64,000 nucleotides of DNA from Parelaphostrongylus tenuis. Taxonomy: Eukaryota > Nematoda > Chromadorea > Rhabditida > Metastrongylidae. Below, piece by piece: positions 19,485-31,767 of the stretch. The stretch is taken from the NCBI GenBank assembly GCA_019055375.1, contig JAHQIW010003770.1, positions 62,001-126,000 on the forward strand. Reading direction: 5' to 3'. Under the pieces are notes generated by a model, which had not been told where the DNA came from, searched no databases, and saw nothing but the letters and a program-made list of their open reading frames with translations. Both the position numbers and the translations under genes were made by a program. The first letter of the stretch is position 1. Every line of letters begins with the position of its first letter.

Positions 19485-21400
19485 AACTAATCAATGAGCA
19501 ACTGAGTTAAGTGACTAGATGAAGCTTTTGAATTATTTCTGAACTAAGAAAGATGTCATCTCTTGCAATCAAGAGTGACGAAGTTAAACTGATCTAGAAA
19601 AAGTGTTCAATTTTAAAGAGGAAACAATGGAAATAAGCTGTTCGAGATAGGAGCTTTTACAGGTATTCATTATGTCATCTGTCAACATGTTAATCGTGAG
19701 ACTTCAAATAGAGAGAGCTTACACCACAGAGTTGCTCCCACACATCGTAATGCAAAGATGAATATATGCCGTCGTCTTTTTATCAAATTAAACAATCACT
19801 GATTACTCCTTATGTGCAGTTATTAACATGTGTCTGCTAAAAAAACATATGTGTATGAAGCCTTTTGAGCCTCTTAGCTCATTAATGTTTCTGTATATCC
19901 TAATTTCCACAAAGTTTTTAGCATTTCAAAGAAACTGCACTGTTCTATGCATAACTATACTTGACATCCCCAGACTCAAATATGAGAAGAATTTGGGCGA
20001 CAAACTTGTCTATCTAATTTTTTACAATATTTCCAGCATTTTAAGTAACTCAAACACGACTTCACTTCCGTCGACATAAACAAACTTGACTGCTTCCTTT
20101 CGTTCTTTATAGACGACAGAAAAAGAAGGTATCTTATATAACACATTGATTATCATGTCATTGCTATAGGGGGAGTCGTTCAACACGAAGTTGTGGCGCT
20201 GAGAAAAGTTTAAGTACAACGAATCATAATCTTACTGGTAATTAATAATTATAAAGTCGCAAAATAATTATAATCTTGTTCACCTGAACAATTTATTTAT
20301 TGAGAAATTTCGAAGAAATTACAACCAATAAAAATATTTATGAACGTCAATAGATTCCAAGGTATATCGAACAAATTGGAGAGATACTAACATGGAATAG
20401 GCTTCAATAAAGATCAAAAAGGATATGAATCTGCGAAGACGGATTTTTGGATTTTGCAAGTGTTCCAGATGGGAAAGCTACTAGCAATCAGCTCTGTGAA
20501 CTATTTCTCAGCTTTGTTTTATTTGATGAATAGCGCAAGATTGTTAATAACCAGATTTATCGAATGCAGTGGTGAGTAGTTATGCGGCAGTCAACCTTCA
20601 AAGCTTCGAAAGGTCAAATTGACTCGCAATATACTCATGTAAACATTTTCACACTCTCTGAAAAGAAAAACTTGGTGAACAGATTTTGGGTGGTAAGGTA
20701 AACCGCTTCGTTCAAACACTTACCGTTTTCTTCTTTTGTATACTCCTCAGTGAATCAACGGAAAGCAAACCATAATTACTTGCATGGATTCTCAGGATTG
20801 TGTTTGGCTCAGGGCAGAACAAATCAGCCTGAGCTATGGCGCATGGTCGTGCGTAATCCCTGATCACTCTCCATGTCCTTGATTAATGGATTTTTGAAAT
20901 AAATTCGCCTAGAAAATTGCGTGTAGAAGGTTTCGATTTCCATGTGTAAGAGCTAAACTACACATCAAACTCTTTTCAGCGATACCATGGGCCCCACGTG
21001 TGAATAGTAAGCTGTAGTTTGAGTTTCCTATTTACGCGCTGTTTCACGAATGTAGAGCAACTCTATCCATTACACCAATGCATTCGTGCCTATATGCCTT
21101 GCGAGAGGTTGAGCGACCGCTCCTATGCTTATGCAGTAGCCCTTAACTCTTTTTTCGCCTCTCTACCTCTCCGCACACCAGGAGTTGTTCGAAACATGTT
21201 GCCCACAGGCGCGTGATTTGTACAAGAAATGTGAGAAATGGCAATCAGATAACAATCAGATAACTCGGACATTGAACGATAGGAACTAATCCATTTTGGG
21301 TTTTGTTCAAGAGAATTTTTTTTACTCTGACTATACGTTCAACGACTAAAAGCAGTTGTCCACCTACTCTTATGTGGAGCTAATTCAAAACTATCATACA
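19485..21400 (-). repeat. Unit V, truncated copy (left arm)
   Basis: Paralogue of 25690-28570 in the same orientation; it starts mid-unit at the palindrome edge. It shares the segment with GGAAATAAGCTGTTCGAGA and the segment around 21000-21200 (CACGAATGTAGAGC). Short open frames here (65-83 aa) are only partly conserved between unit copies, so no gene is called. Confidence 0.7.
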
Positions 21401-22011
21401 GATACATGCAGTAGAGCGGATCAATAACTATGACTTTCCCTTGATCATAAAGCGATATCAAGGCCACATGACACTCGCTGTCCCTCTACCTACCCTCTTA
21501 CTTACGTAAAACATCTTTCGCATCGACAAAAGATCGGGCAGTTTAGGTATCCTTTTTAGATAGCCATGATAACGAATTGGGAATCCATTCGTGTTTATAG
21601 GACTTATAATATAAAAGTGTCGATAACGTGTTTGACGAAAAGAAAATTCGTCCTCATACACTGTGGAGCCGAGTGCTGGAGCTACGGCGAACTCATTCGA
21701 GCTTGCTTGATGGCTCAGAGCCACTGATGGCTACTAGTTATATTTCTATTCGAACTCCCTTATGGGATAGATTCAAATTTTGATTCACCTCCGATTCAAG
21801 TGTATTGATTTGTTCATATTTATTCATATTTTCACCAACTCTCAGTCAACTGTAGACGCTAACTTGTCGTAATCTAACGTAACCGATCTCAGTGAACACG
21901 AGTGATGCGAAAACGAAGCGAGGCGACTCGCCTCCGATTCACTTATATATTGTTAAGAGCCGCAATATAATGTGAAGACGAGATCTTCATCCGCCAAGTG
22001 TGGCATCGTTA

Positions 22012-22080
22012 TATATAAGTACGTCGCTAACATCACGTCGCATCACAAAAACCGGGTTCATGTATTGTGGATAACATTTT
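22012..22080 (+). promoter_or_regulatory. Promoter-like module P, left arm block Q
   Basis: TATATAAGTACGTCGCTAAC, CGTCGCATCAC, ACCGGGTTCATGTATTGTGG, ATAACATTTT. Closest to the consensus of the nine copies. Confidence 0.5.
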
Positions 22081-22707
22081 TAAATTCTGTAGCCTGAGAT
22101 GAAAAGGCTTTCTCACCATTTTCGCGCATAAAACCAAATAAATAATCCAGCACAACAAGCAAAAAGATAAAACTCAGAAATTCAGCAAGAAAGTAGTGAA
22201 TTAAAAGGGACTGAAGCAAAAAATCAATGCACCGTGAAGGACGAAGAACCGTGACCTTTCGAGCGTTCGGACTATTTGCTTTCAAACGGAGTGTTTATGA
22301 ACGCCGATTTAACCAGTTCATACACCTCCTTAGTAGAGTGATCCTCTTTCGGTTAGTTCTAATGGAAAGTGAAGTCTTTCAAGGTTGCGCATAGGCCGTT
22401 AAATGCGCAGGAAAGTGACTCCATGCGTTCTGAGGATGCCGGTGGATACAGGAATAGACTGTCTGCTGCCGGGCCCCACTTAAGTGCGCTTTCTTTTCTG
22501 TGCATTGAATTATCAAAGGTCTCTAGTCTAGCAGCTGGCAAGTGCACTAAAAAGCGGATAGTGCTCGCCTTCGAGAAGCAAGCTCCTTCCGCTCTTATGG
22601 AAAAGGGTGACGAGCTCTCCATAAAAACAAATCTTCACGTGTCAGTCATAGAAAGTTAGAAAGAAAATGGGTAGAACTCGTGGCATTGGCAAATTCTTCA
22701 AAGAAGC

Positions 22708-22963
22708 ACCATGCATATAACTCCAATTTTTAGCTTCGTGTGAGGTGATTGAATGCATTTTAGCCTTTACAACGACGTTCAAGGTGGCCTACCGATGTAT
22801 TTATCTAATTAGTGCTGCTATCTTTCCACAACTGACATCACACCGACCCCGAAGCAATGAAAGGCTTTGTGAGTCTTCGACGCGAGATCAAAACATTGAT
22901 CATCGCTTGATCGAGCACGTGTGTGTCTCAGAGCACCTCTAACACAAGCTGAATAGGCTAGAT
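22708..22963 (-). mobile_element. SINE family 1 (left arm)
   Basis: Minus-strand member with body GGTGGCCTACCGATGTATTTA and end CCATGCATATAACTCC. The head is degraded as in the other block Q copies. Confidence 0.65.
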
Positions 22964-24295
22964 ATAGCAGAAAAAATTGGCCTCAATGGCTTGATTTGGA
23001 AAAAGCGTTCCTCCTCTCCGCCCCTTTAGAGAAACATTTGTAGTGCTCCGTAGGAACGAGGAGAAGATTACGTTCTCACTTAAAGTAGCTGGACCGCTTG
23101 AGCTTCACAGCGGAACTGTTATATCGCTGTAGTAAACCTTAGATTCCTTAGGCACCACGTTACAAAAAAAATAAAGAACATCACCGAGGAGGCTTCTCTA
23201 AAAACAATTTTAGTAAAAAAGAGCGCCCATATGTTTATAATGCAAAAGTTTCATGGAAAGATGTGCAGAAAGCCATGAAGTATCACAGTAGTGAGAGAAA
23301 CTTAGATTTTTTGAGAACGGAGGGGAAAAATCTAATGAAACAGTGCATAGCAATTCCAGCTACTGTCTCCAAAGAGTTAGAGGGAAGAAAGGGACTCTAA
23401 TCTCCTACTGCACTCAGTTGACCACCGCTTTGCGGATGCGCTTACCGATAGCCTCACATCCTTTACTATGGTGTCACATCTACAAAATTCCTCTCCTTAA
23501 CCCAATGTACTTGTTGCACCTGCTTCCGAAGCATAAGTCAAGGCTTTTTTTAGGCATCCGGGAACAGAAGAATATTCGACTTCGGATAGTCGAAAAGAAA
23601 CCTATGTCTGGTACATCATATTCGCTACCATCATCTATAGTGTGCTGACGCCTTATTTTGGATACCTATTATCGCATGATGTTGTGATTTGAATCTAACA
23701 TACAACTTGAAGATGTTCACAGACGCGCAATTTGTGCGTGAAAGGTGGGAAAACGTAATAAGCTACTGCTTCCAACTATTTGGCTATCGGTAGCATTTTG
23801 CTTCGTAGTAGCATTCGGATAAATCAACTTGGACATTCAAACATAGAAAATACATTTTGTTTACTCTATTCGTTCCACGGCTAAAAACATCTATTCATAT
23901 ATTCTTATGCGGAGCAAACTACAAAACTATCACACAGATATATGCAGTAGAGTGGCGGCCGGTGATCACTAATAATAGTTTCCTTTGATGATAAAGCATT
24001 ATGAAGGCTTTATGACAGTCGCTGTCCCTTTAGCTACACTCTTACTTGTGCAAAACATCTCTCTGATCAACGGAAGATCGAGCATTTGAGGTACCCCTTT
24101 CACAAATCCATGACTCAACGAATCGGGATTCCATTCGTGTTTATAGGACCTAGAACATAAAAGTTTTTGAAGTGTTTGACGACAATATCACTTAATCTGG
24201 TATCGCGATGCTGCGTGTTGGAACTAAGCGAACACATTCAAGCTGAACGCTACTCGCGATTGATTGGCTACTTATTAAATCTATTTTTGTAAACA

Positions 24296-24561
24296 GGGGC
24301 ACCGTGGCCGAGTGGTTGTAATGCTCGCTGTGGCGCACGTGGAGTCGAGTTCCGCCTCTTAACTCGCTCCAGCAGTGAATAACAACGCCTTACGGAACGC
24401 TACAATCCTCGAGACTGCAAAGAGGCTGGCTCAGTCAGTATTCTACGAGTTTCGAGAAAAAGACGATCAAACGAATTGAATGCTAGAAGTACTGGGATCC
24501 GCACAGTGAAAAAAAAAACAGTGTGAAGACGGGTTAATAAAGTGTCATAAAGTGTCGTTCT
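24296..24561 (+). mobile_element. SINE family 2, complete
   Basis: The head GGGGCACCGTGGCCGAGTGG resembles a class II (Ser/Leu-type) tRNA 5' half, with B box GGAGTCGAGTTCCGCC. The body contains TCTCGAGACTGCAAAGAGGC and ends after a 10-A run in GTGTGAAGACGGGTTAATAAAG. Inverted partner at 31502-31767. It is distinct from family 1. Confidence 0.75.
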
Positions 24562-24654
24562 TACTCACGTAGTGTGACAGATTCAAATTTTGAATCACCT
24601 ACGACTTAGCTAATTCCCGCATATTTACTTTTATTTTCACCAATTCGTAATTAT

Positions 24655-25693
24655 TTGCGGATAATAAGCGCCAACTTGTCGGAATCAAACATAAAGGATA
24701 TCAATGAACACGAACGGAGTCAAAACAGTGAAAGGCATAAGCCCTCTTGTTAGCGCCTAAAGAAGATGGGTTAAGGATCACCAACCGACTGCACGACGAT
24801 GTCGTATATAAGTAGGTCGCCGAACTTGCACCGTATCCCATACGAGTTTATATAATTTGGATAATATTTGTTAATTCTATAGTTGAACTAGCTTTCTCAC
24901 TACTTTCCCACATAAAATCAATTAACTAGTCAAAGGTAATAAGCAGACTGTCATACCCTTCCTCTCGAGTATTTCGTCGAGTAATTTATCACATTACGGC
25001 AAGTGTTAATATTTCGGCGTCGCTGTATTGCCTGTTCAGTAGTGAGCTTCGGGTTAGTCTTGAACGCCGAAAGTTACTAACTCGAAGTGGAACGCTTGAT
25101 TTTGCACGAGTTTTGCTATTGAATAATGACAGATCAGTATAAGCAAGCTAGTGCTCTATAGTTGAGCGAGCATATACGAAGTTGTACAGTTAACTGGAAT
25201 ACTGGAAGACACGGAACCAGCCTGCACGATATCAGCGGACCATAGCCCAAAGAAAATGAGCTTCTTCTGCCATTGTAGGTTCATAAATCACTTATACATG
25301 TTCCGATGACAAACACTCTCTCTGACCGAGAGCGGAATCCGTATCGTCAATAAAAAACGTGAGCACAAAGGACCGTTGGAAAAGAATCGATGCTAAGAAG
25401 CATGAAAAGTTGCAAAACAGACGCCAAAACGGAAATGCAACAAAGGAGCTTCTGCATTGTTTACTTGGAGGCGATTTTATCGCGTCTAAGCATGGCTTAC
25501 AGTAAAAGTTCGTCTTGTGCCATGCTTACTTGGAAGCAATTCGTGTCTAAGAAAATACATACAATATAACCTCATTCAAAGCATAAACTAATTTTAATAA
25601 AATTCAATTAAAATAACAACAGCCACAGGAAACAGTTAGTGGAGAAAATGCACAATAATAAAGAAATACTGATTATTTCCCAAATAGTTACTA
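24655..25693 (+). repeat. Repeat E1, copy 2 (left arm)
   Basis: Direct copy of 17755-18798, with many substitutions. It contains module P at 24805-24870 and ends where a truncated SINE head begins. No ORF above about 70 codons is supported. Confidence 0.8.
24805..24870 (+). promoter_or_regulatory. Promoter-like module P, E1 copy 2
   Basis: TATATAAGTAGGTCGCCGAAC, CACCGTATCCCATACG, GTTTATATAATTTGG, ATAATATTTG. Confidence 0.5.
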
Positions 25694-25852
25694 TGCTGCT
25701 TATCCTCCTAGATAAGTCTGAGACCAGTCTCGTATCAACTTACCGACCTCGAAAGGATAAATGGCTTGATGAGCCATGAGCGAGAGATCGAACCATCGAC
25801 CTGATGTGCGACGCACAACACTTCTAGCCACTGTGCCACATTCGCTACAAAT
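25693..25852 (-). mobile_element. SINE family 1, 5' half (left arm)
   Basis: Minus-strand head with both boxes (GTGGCACAGTGGCTAGAAG and GATGGTTCGATCTCTCG) and the start of the body, truncated at CTAGGAGGATAAGCAGCA, where E1 begins. Its paralogue at 37428-37735 is full length, so E1 probably inserted into or replaced the 3' half. Confidence 0.75.
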
Positions 25853-26057
25853 AATATCTTCGCAAAAGGCGACAGCTGTAGCTTGCAGAATCAACTGAAT
25901 CTGAATCACATTAAACGGCTACTACTAATTTTTCCTTCGCGAAATGTTCAGAACGATGACGATGATACTAGTTACCGTTCTGTCACATAGGAACAACAAG
26001 GAATTACATACTCGTAACAGTAGAGGATGGAGAAGAGAAGCCCTAATTCTAGTGAGC

Positions 26058-26537
26058 TTACAAATTCAAAGACGAGAACCTACATGACGTGAAGTTGATC
26101 AGAATAGATGAGAAAAACGGACATGCATGTGAGAACATCAGACGTACGGCACGGTATAGTTGAAAGTACCTTGTGTATTTGGTCAGACCTCTGCTATGAC
26201 AGCGCAAATATAATAGAAGTTTAATACGGCATACCACGTGAAATAGAGACTGCTTTCGACTCAAGCGCCCAGATGCGAAAGAAGCAGTTACAGCAGCAGA
26301 TGATTGGTTCATTTGCGCAAAGCGATGTTGACAGATATCCCTGAATTTATCTTTTACAGATTCTACCCTACAGATGATACAGCATGACCCGACTGTGCTT
26401 TGATTACATCGATGGAGATCGCTGCAACACCTGGACAGAAAAAATCTATTCTCTAAAGATTGAATAAGCGAACTACGTATGTGTCTTGAAATTTTTTTCC
26501 TCCGGACCAATGTTGCATATTCACAAAATTGTCTCAT
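26058..26537 (-). CDS. Hypothetical ORF, 159 aa (left arm)
   Basis: This ORF and its mirror copy are the second-longest open frame in the window. It is Cys- and Arg-rich, contains SSAAVTASFASGRLSRKQSL, and ends after a hydrophobic FFSSILINF stretch. The paralogous unit at 36829-37077 keeps this frame open over about 70 residues with scattered replacements. The opposite frame is interrupted by stops but also looks protein-like (KRPDAKEAV..AADD). No family is recognised; it may be chance openness in a repeat. Confidence 0.25.
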   Translation of the reverse strand: MRQFCEYATLVRRKKISRHIRSSLIQSLENRFFLSRCCSDLHRCNQSTVGSCCIICRVESVKDKFRDICQHRFAQMNQSSAAVTASFASGRLSRKQSLFHVVCRIKLLLYLRCHSRGLTKYTRYFQLYRAVRLMFSHACPFFSSILINFTSCRFSSLNL

Positions 26538-27315
26538 TCAAAAAGAAACTTTTAGGTAGAGGAAGGACTTCCGTCAACATCAGAATGACTACATCTTAAT
26601 TAAGGATGGTAGTAAGTTTGATATTTCCATGATGATTGTTGTTAACGAAACTTCTAAACCACCAAGAATCGAATGCCATGACAACAGGATGTCAGTAATT
26701 GAACTAATCAATGCCCAACTGAGTAAGGTGACTAGAAGAAGTTTTTGAATTATTTCTGAGAATGGGAAGATGCCATCTCTTTTAATCAAAAGTGACGAAG
26801 TTGAACTGATCCAGAAAAAGTGCTGAATTGGAACTAGGAAACAATGGAAATAAGCTGTTCGAGACAGGAGCTTTTACAGGTATTCATTATGTCATCTGTC
26901 AATGTTAATCGTGAGACTTCAAACAGAGAGAGCTTACACCACAGAGGTGCTCCCACACGCCGTAGTGCAAATATGGATAAATGCCGTTGTCTTTTTGATC
27001 AAATTAAACAATCACTGATTACTCCTTATGTGCAGTTATTAACATGTGTCTGTTAGAAAAACATATGTATATGAATCTTTATGTGCCTCCAAGCTCGTTA
27101 ATGTTTCTATATATCCTAATTTTCACAAAGTTTTTAGCATTTCACAGAAACTTCACTCTTCTGTTCATAACCATAATTCACATCCCCAGTCGTAAATATG
27201 GGAACAATTTAGGCGACGAACTTATCTATCCAAATTTTCACAATATTTTCTGCATTTTTTGAGAAACTTAAACACAGCTTCACTTTCGTCGACATAACCA
27301 AATTTACTACTTTTT

Positions 27316-28747
27316 TTTCGTTCTTTATAGATGACAATAAAAGAAGGTATCTTATGAAACACATTAATTATCATGTCAATGCTACAAGTGGAGTGGTCCA
27401 ACACGAAGTTTTGGCGCTGAAAAACGTTTGAATGGTACGATTCATAACTTTGCTGGTATTCACCTGAACCATTTATTTACTGAAAATTTTCGAAGAAATT
27501 GGAACTAATGACAAATATTCGTAAACGTCATAGATTACAAGGATTGATTTAATTGAATAGATACTAACATAATTTAAGCTTCAATAAAAATCAAAAAGGA
27601 TATGAATCCGTGAAGATAGACTTTTGGATTTTGCAAGTGTAACAGGTGGAAAGCTATTAGCAATCAGCTCTATGAACTATTTAACTCTTCTCAGCTTTAC
27701 TTTGTTTGATGGGCAGCGCAAGTTTCTTAATAAGAAGATTTATTCAACACAGTGGTGAGTGCTTATGCAGCAGTCAGCCTTCAAGGCTCCGAAAGGTCAA
27801 ATTGACTCGCAATGTAGTTAGGTAAACATTTTCACACCCTCAGAAAGAAAACTTGACAAACAAATTTTGGTTGGCATGGTATACCGCTTCGTTCAAATAC
27901 TTATCGTTCTCCTCTATTGTATATCCCTTAGTAATTTAAGGAAAGCAGCCATAATCTCTTGCATGGATTCTTAGGATTGTGTTTGGCTCAGGTAAATAGC
28001 CTGAGCTACGGCACACGGTCGTGCGTAATTCCTAAACACCCTCCATGTCCTTGATAAATGGATTTTTGAAGTATATTCGCCTGGAATGTTTCGTGTAAAA
28101 GTTTTCGATTTCCATGCGTGAGAGCTGAACTACACATCAATTCTTTTCAGTGATACCTTGTAACCCATGTGTGCCTAGTAAGCTGCAGTTTGAGTTTCCT
28201 ATTCACGTGCCCTTTCACGAATGTAGAGCGGCTCTATCCAATCCACCCATGCATTCGTGCCTGCATGCTTTGCGAGAGATTGAGCGACCGTCCCTATGCT
28301 TGTGCAGTAGCCCTCAACTCTTTTTTCGCCTCTCTACCTGTTCGCACACTAAGAGATGCGCGAAACATCTTGTTCACAAGCGCGCGATTTGTGCTTGAAG
28401 TGTGAGAAATGGTAATAAGCCCACACTTCTTACCAGTCGGCACTCGGTACCACTTTGATTCGTAGAAGCAATCAGATAAGTCAACTTGGACATTCAACGA
28501 TAGGAACTAATTTTCTTTCGGTTTTGTTCAAGAGAATTTTGTTTACTCTGACTATCCGTTCAACGACTAAAAACAGTTGATATATGAAAATGGAAAAAAA
28601 AAACTTATCTTGATTAGCTGACGCGAGGTTGATAAAACAGTTGTAGAAATTCGGCTGACGTTTCGGCGACCCGCCTTCTTAAGCGCCTGGACGTATATAG
28701 TATTAGTCTAATATAGTATTAGTAAAGTAAAGTAGTAAAGTAAAAGT
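27316..28747. other. Palindrome spacer with a filler-like junction
   Basis: 1,432 bp between the arms. Bases 27316-28570 are the natural continuation of unit V. Bases 28575-28690 are unrelated and hold a mutated Penelope-type hammerhead. Bases 28695-28747 are a run of TAGTATTAGT, TAGTAAAGTAAAG and AAAGTAAAAAG words, apparently reiterating the AAAGTAGTAAA that starts the right arm. The arrangement looks like template-switched filler DNA at a rearrangement breakpoint. Confidence 0.7.
28651..28687 (-). ncRNA. Mutated Penelope-type hammerhead at the palindrome junction (HHR9)
   Basis: Minus strand: GGCG, CTTAAGA in place of CTGANGA, stem II GGCG-GGT-CGCC, GAAAC, GTC, AGCC. Stem I pairs at three of four positions. 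The core G5 is replaced by T, so cleavage is not expected. It is very similar to HHR8 in the Penelope-like fragment of copy A. Confidence 0.65.
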
Positions 28748-29525
28748 AAAAAGTAGTAAATTTGGTTATGTCGACGAAAGTGAAGCTGTGTTTAAGTTTC
28801 TCAAAAAATGCAGAAAATATTGTGAAAATTTGGATAGATAAGTTCGTCGCCTAAATTGTTCCCATATTTACGACTGGGGATGTGAATTATGGTTATGAAC
28901 AGAAGAGTGAAGTTTCTGTGAAATGCTAAAAACTTTGTGAAAATTAGGATATATAGAAACATTAACGAGCTTGGAGGCACATAAAGATTCATATACATAT
29001 GTTTTTCTAACAGACACATGTTAATAACTGCACATAAGGAGTAATCAGTGATTGTTTAATTTGATCAAAAAGACAACGGCATTTATCCATATTTGCACTA
29101 CGGCGTGTGGGAGCACCTCTGTGGTGTAAGCTCTCTCTGTTTGAAGTCTCACGATTAACATTGACAGATGACATAATGAATACCTGTAAAAGCTCCTGTC
29201 TCGAACAGCTTATTTCCATTGTTTCCTAGTTCCAATTCAGCACTTTTTCTGGATCAGTTCAACTTCGTCACTTTTGATTAAAAGAGATGGCATCTTCCCA
29301 TTCTCAGAAATAATTCAAAAACTTCTTCTAGTCACCTTACTCAGTTGGGCATTGATTAGTTCAATTACTGACATCCTGTTGTCATGGCATTCGATTCTTG
29401 GTGGTTTAGAAGTTTCGTTAACAACAATCATCATGGAAATATCAAACTTACTACCATCCTTAATTAAGATGTAGTCATTCTGATGTTGACGGAAGTCCTT
29501 CCTCTACCTAAAAGTTTCTTTTTGA

Positions 29526-30005
29526 ATGAGACAATTTTGTGAATATGCAACATTGGTCCGGAGGAAAAAAATTTCAAGACACATACGTAGTTCGCTTATT
29601 CAATCTTTAGAGAATAGATTTTTTCTGTCCAGGTGTTGCAGCGATCTCCATCGATGTAATCAAAGCACAGTCGGGTCATGCTGTATCATCTGTAGGGTAG
29701 AATCTGTAAAAGATAAATTCAGGGATATCTGTCAACATCGCTTTGCGCAAATGAACCAATCATCTGCTGCTGTAACTGCTTCTTTCGCATCTGGGCGCTT
29801 GAGTCGAAAGCAGTCTCTATTTCACGTGGTATGCCGTATTAAACTTCTATTATATTTGCGCTGTCATAGCAGAGGTCTGACCAAATACACAAGGTACTTT
29901 CAACTATACCGTGCCGTACGTCTGATGTTCTCACATGCATGTCCGTTTTTCTCATCTATTCTGATCAACTTCACGTCATGTAGGTTCTCGTCTTTGAATT
30001 TGTAA
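29526..30005 (+). CDS. Hypothetical ORF, 159 aa (right arm)
   Basis: Mirror copy of the ORF at 26058-26537 with an identical product. The same reservations apply: no domain, embedded in repeat unit V, and no visible splice or promoter context of its own. Confidence 0.25.
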   Translation: MRQFCEYATLVRRKKISRHIRSSLIQSLENRFFLSRCCSDLHRCNQSTVGSCCIICRVESVKDKFRDICQHRFAQMNQSSAAVTASFASGRLSRKQSLFHVVCRIKLLLYLRCHSRGLTKYTRYFQLYRAVRLMFSHACPFFSSILINFTSCRFSSLNL

Positions 30006-30210
30006 GCTCACTAGAATTAGGGCTTCTCTTCTCCATCCTCTACTGTTACGAGTATGTAATTCCTTGTTGTTCCTATGTGACAGAACGGTAACTAGTATCA
30101 TCGTCATCGTTCTGAACATTTCGCGAAGGAAAAATTAGTAGTAGCCGTTTAATGTGATTCAGATTCAGTTGATTCTGCAAGCTACAGCTGTCGCCTTTTG
30201 CGAAGATATT

Positions 30211-30370
30211 ATTTGTAGCGAATGTGGCACAGTGGCTAGAAGTGTTGTGCGTCGCACATCAGGTCGATGGTTCGATCTCTCGCTCATGGCTCATCAAGCC
30301 ATTTATCCTTTCGAGGTCGGTAAGTTGATACGAGACTGGTCTCAGACTTATCTAGGAGGATAAGCAGCAT
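30211..30370 (+). mobile_element. SINE family 1, 5' half (right arm)
   Basis: Mirror of 25693-25852. tRNA-like head with intact A and B boxes, truncated by E1. Confidence 0.75.
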
Positions 30371-31408
30371 AGTAACTATTTGGGAAATAATCAGTATTTC
30401 TTTATTATTGTGCATTTTCTCCACTAACTGTTTCCTGTGGCTGTTGTTATTTTAATTGAATTTTATTAAAATTAGTTTATGCTTTGAATGAGGTTATATT
30501 GTATGTATTTTCTTAGACACGAATTGCTTCCAAGTAAGCATGGCACAAGACGAACTTTTACTGTAAGCCATGCTTAGACGCGATAAAATCGCCTCCAAGT
30601 AAACAATGCAGAAGCTCCTTTGTTGCATTTCCGTTTTGGCGTCTGTTTTGCAACTTTTCATGCTTCTTAGCATCGATTCTTTTCCAACGGTCCTTTGTGC
30701 TCACGTTTTTTATTGACGATACGGATTCCGCTCTCGGTCAGAGAGAGTGTTTGTCATCGGAACATGTATAAGTGATTTATGAACCTACAATGGCAGAAGA
30801 AGCTCATTTTCTTTGGGCTATGGTCCGCTGATATCGTGCAGGCTGGTTCCGTGTCTTCCAGTATTCCAGTTAACTGTACAACTTCGTATATGCTCGCTCA
30901 ACTATAGAGCACTAGCTTGCTTATACTGATCTGTCATTATTCAATAGCAAAACTCGTGCAAAATCAAGCGTTCCACTTCGAGTTAGTAACTTTCGGCGTT
31001 CAAGACTAACCCGAAGCTCACTACTGAACAGGCAATACAGCGACGCCGAAATATTAACACTTGCCGTAATGTGATAAATTACTCGACGAAATACTCGAGA
31101 GGAAGGGTATGACAGTCTGCTTATTACCTTTGACTAGTTAATTGATTTTATGTGGGAAAGTAGTGAGAAAGCTAGTTCAACTATAGAATTAACAAATATT
31201 ATCCAAATTATATAAACTCGTATGGGATACGGTGCAAGTTCGGCGACCTACTTATATACGACATCGTCGTGCAGTCGGTTGGTGATCCTTAACCCATCTT
31301 CTTTAGGCGCTAACAAGAGGGCTTATGCCTTTCACTGTTTTGACTCCGTTCGTGTTCATTGATATCCTTTATGTTTGATTCCGACAAGTTGGCGCTTATT
31401 ATCCGCAA
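30370..31408 (-). repeat. Repeat E1, copy 3 (right arm)
   Basis: Mirror of 24655-25693, with module P on the minus strand at 31193-31258. Confidence 0.8.
31193..31258 (-). promoter_or_regulatory. Promoter-like module P, E1 copy 3
   Basis: Identical in reverse complement to 24805-24870; it is not an independent observation because it lies in the palindrome arm. Confidence 0.5.
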
Positions 31409-31501
31409 ATAATTACGAATTGGTGAAAATAAAAGTAAATATGCGGGAATTAGCTAAGTCGTAGGTGATTCAAAATTTGAATCTGTCACACTACGTGAGT
31501 A

Positions 31502-31767
31502 AGAACGACACTTTATGACACTTTATTAACCCGTCTTCACACTGTTTTTTTTTTCACTGTGCGGATCCCAGTACTTCTAGCATTCAATTCGTTTGATCGT
31601 CTTTTTCTCGAAACTCGTAGAATACTGACTGAGCCAGCCTCTTTGCAGTCTCGAGGATTGTAGCGTTCCGTAAGGCGTTGTTATTCACTGCTGGAGCGAG
31701 TTAAGAGGCGGAACTCGACTCCACGTGCGCCACAGCGAGCATTACAACCACTCGGCCACGGTGCCCC
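31502..31767 (-). mobile_element. SINE family 2 (right arm)
   Basis: Mirror of 24296-24561; even the 10-base A/T run has the same length in both arms. Confidence 0.75.

Larger units (their letters stand above)
20660..23700 (-). repeat. Block Q, left arm
   Basis: Inverted copy of block Q as in 32360-35400, with the SINE at 22708-22963 and the module P at 22012-22080. It diverges clearly from block Q of copies A and B, but is essentially identical to the right arm. Confidence 0.75.
19485..27315 (+). repeat. Giant palindrome, left arm (7,831 bp)
   Basis: Exact reverse complement of 28748-36578 except for three differences I could find: a G/A substitution near 21633, a 1-base A-run difference near 21528 and a 1-base T-run difference near 22726. 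Coordinates of matched points sum to 56063 (56062 between the two indels). The arm contains truncated unit V, block Q, a family 2 SINE, E1 copy 2 and most of a second unit V. The left edge cuts a unit V abruptly. Confidence 0.95.
25690..28570 (-). repeat. Unit V, complete copy (left arm plus spacer)
   Basis: A 2.9 kb unit running through the inner palindrome edge at 27315 without a break, which shows that the spacer up to about 28570 is native neighbouring sequence. Paralogues: 19485-21400, 28748-30370 and 34700-37740. Confidence 0.75.

Noticed and set aside
22369..22659. Overlapping 96-aa and 87-aa frames on both strands in block Q
   Set aside because: Open on both strands over the same bases, and closed or altered in blocks Q of copies A and B; likely chance in repeat DNA.
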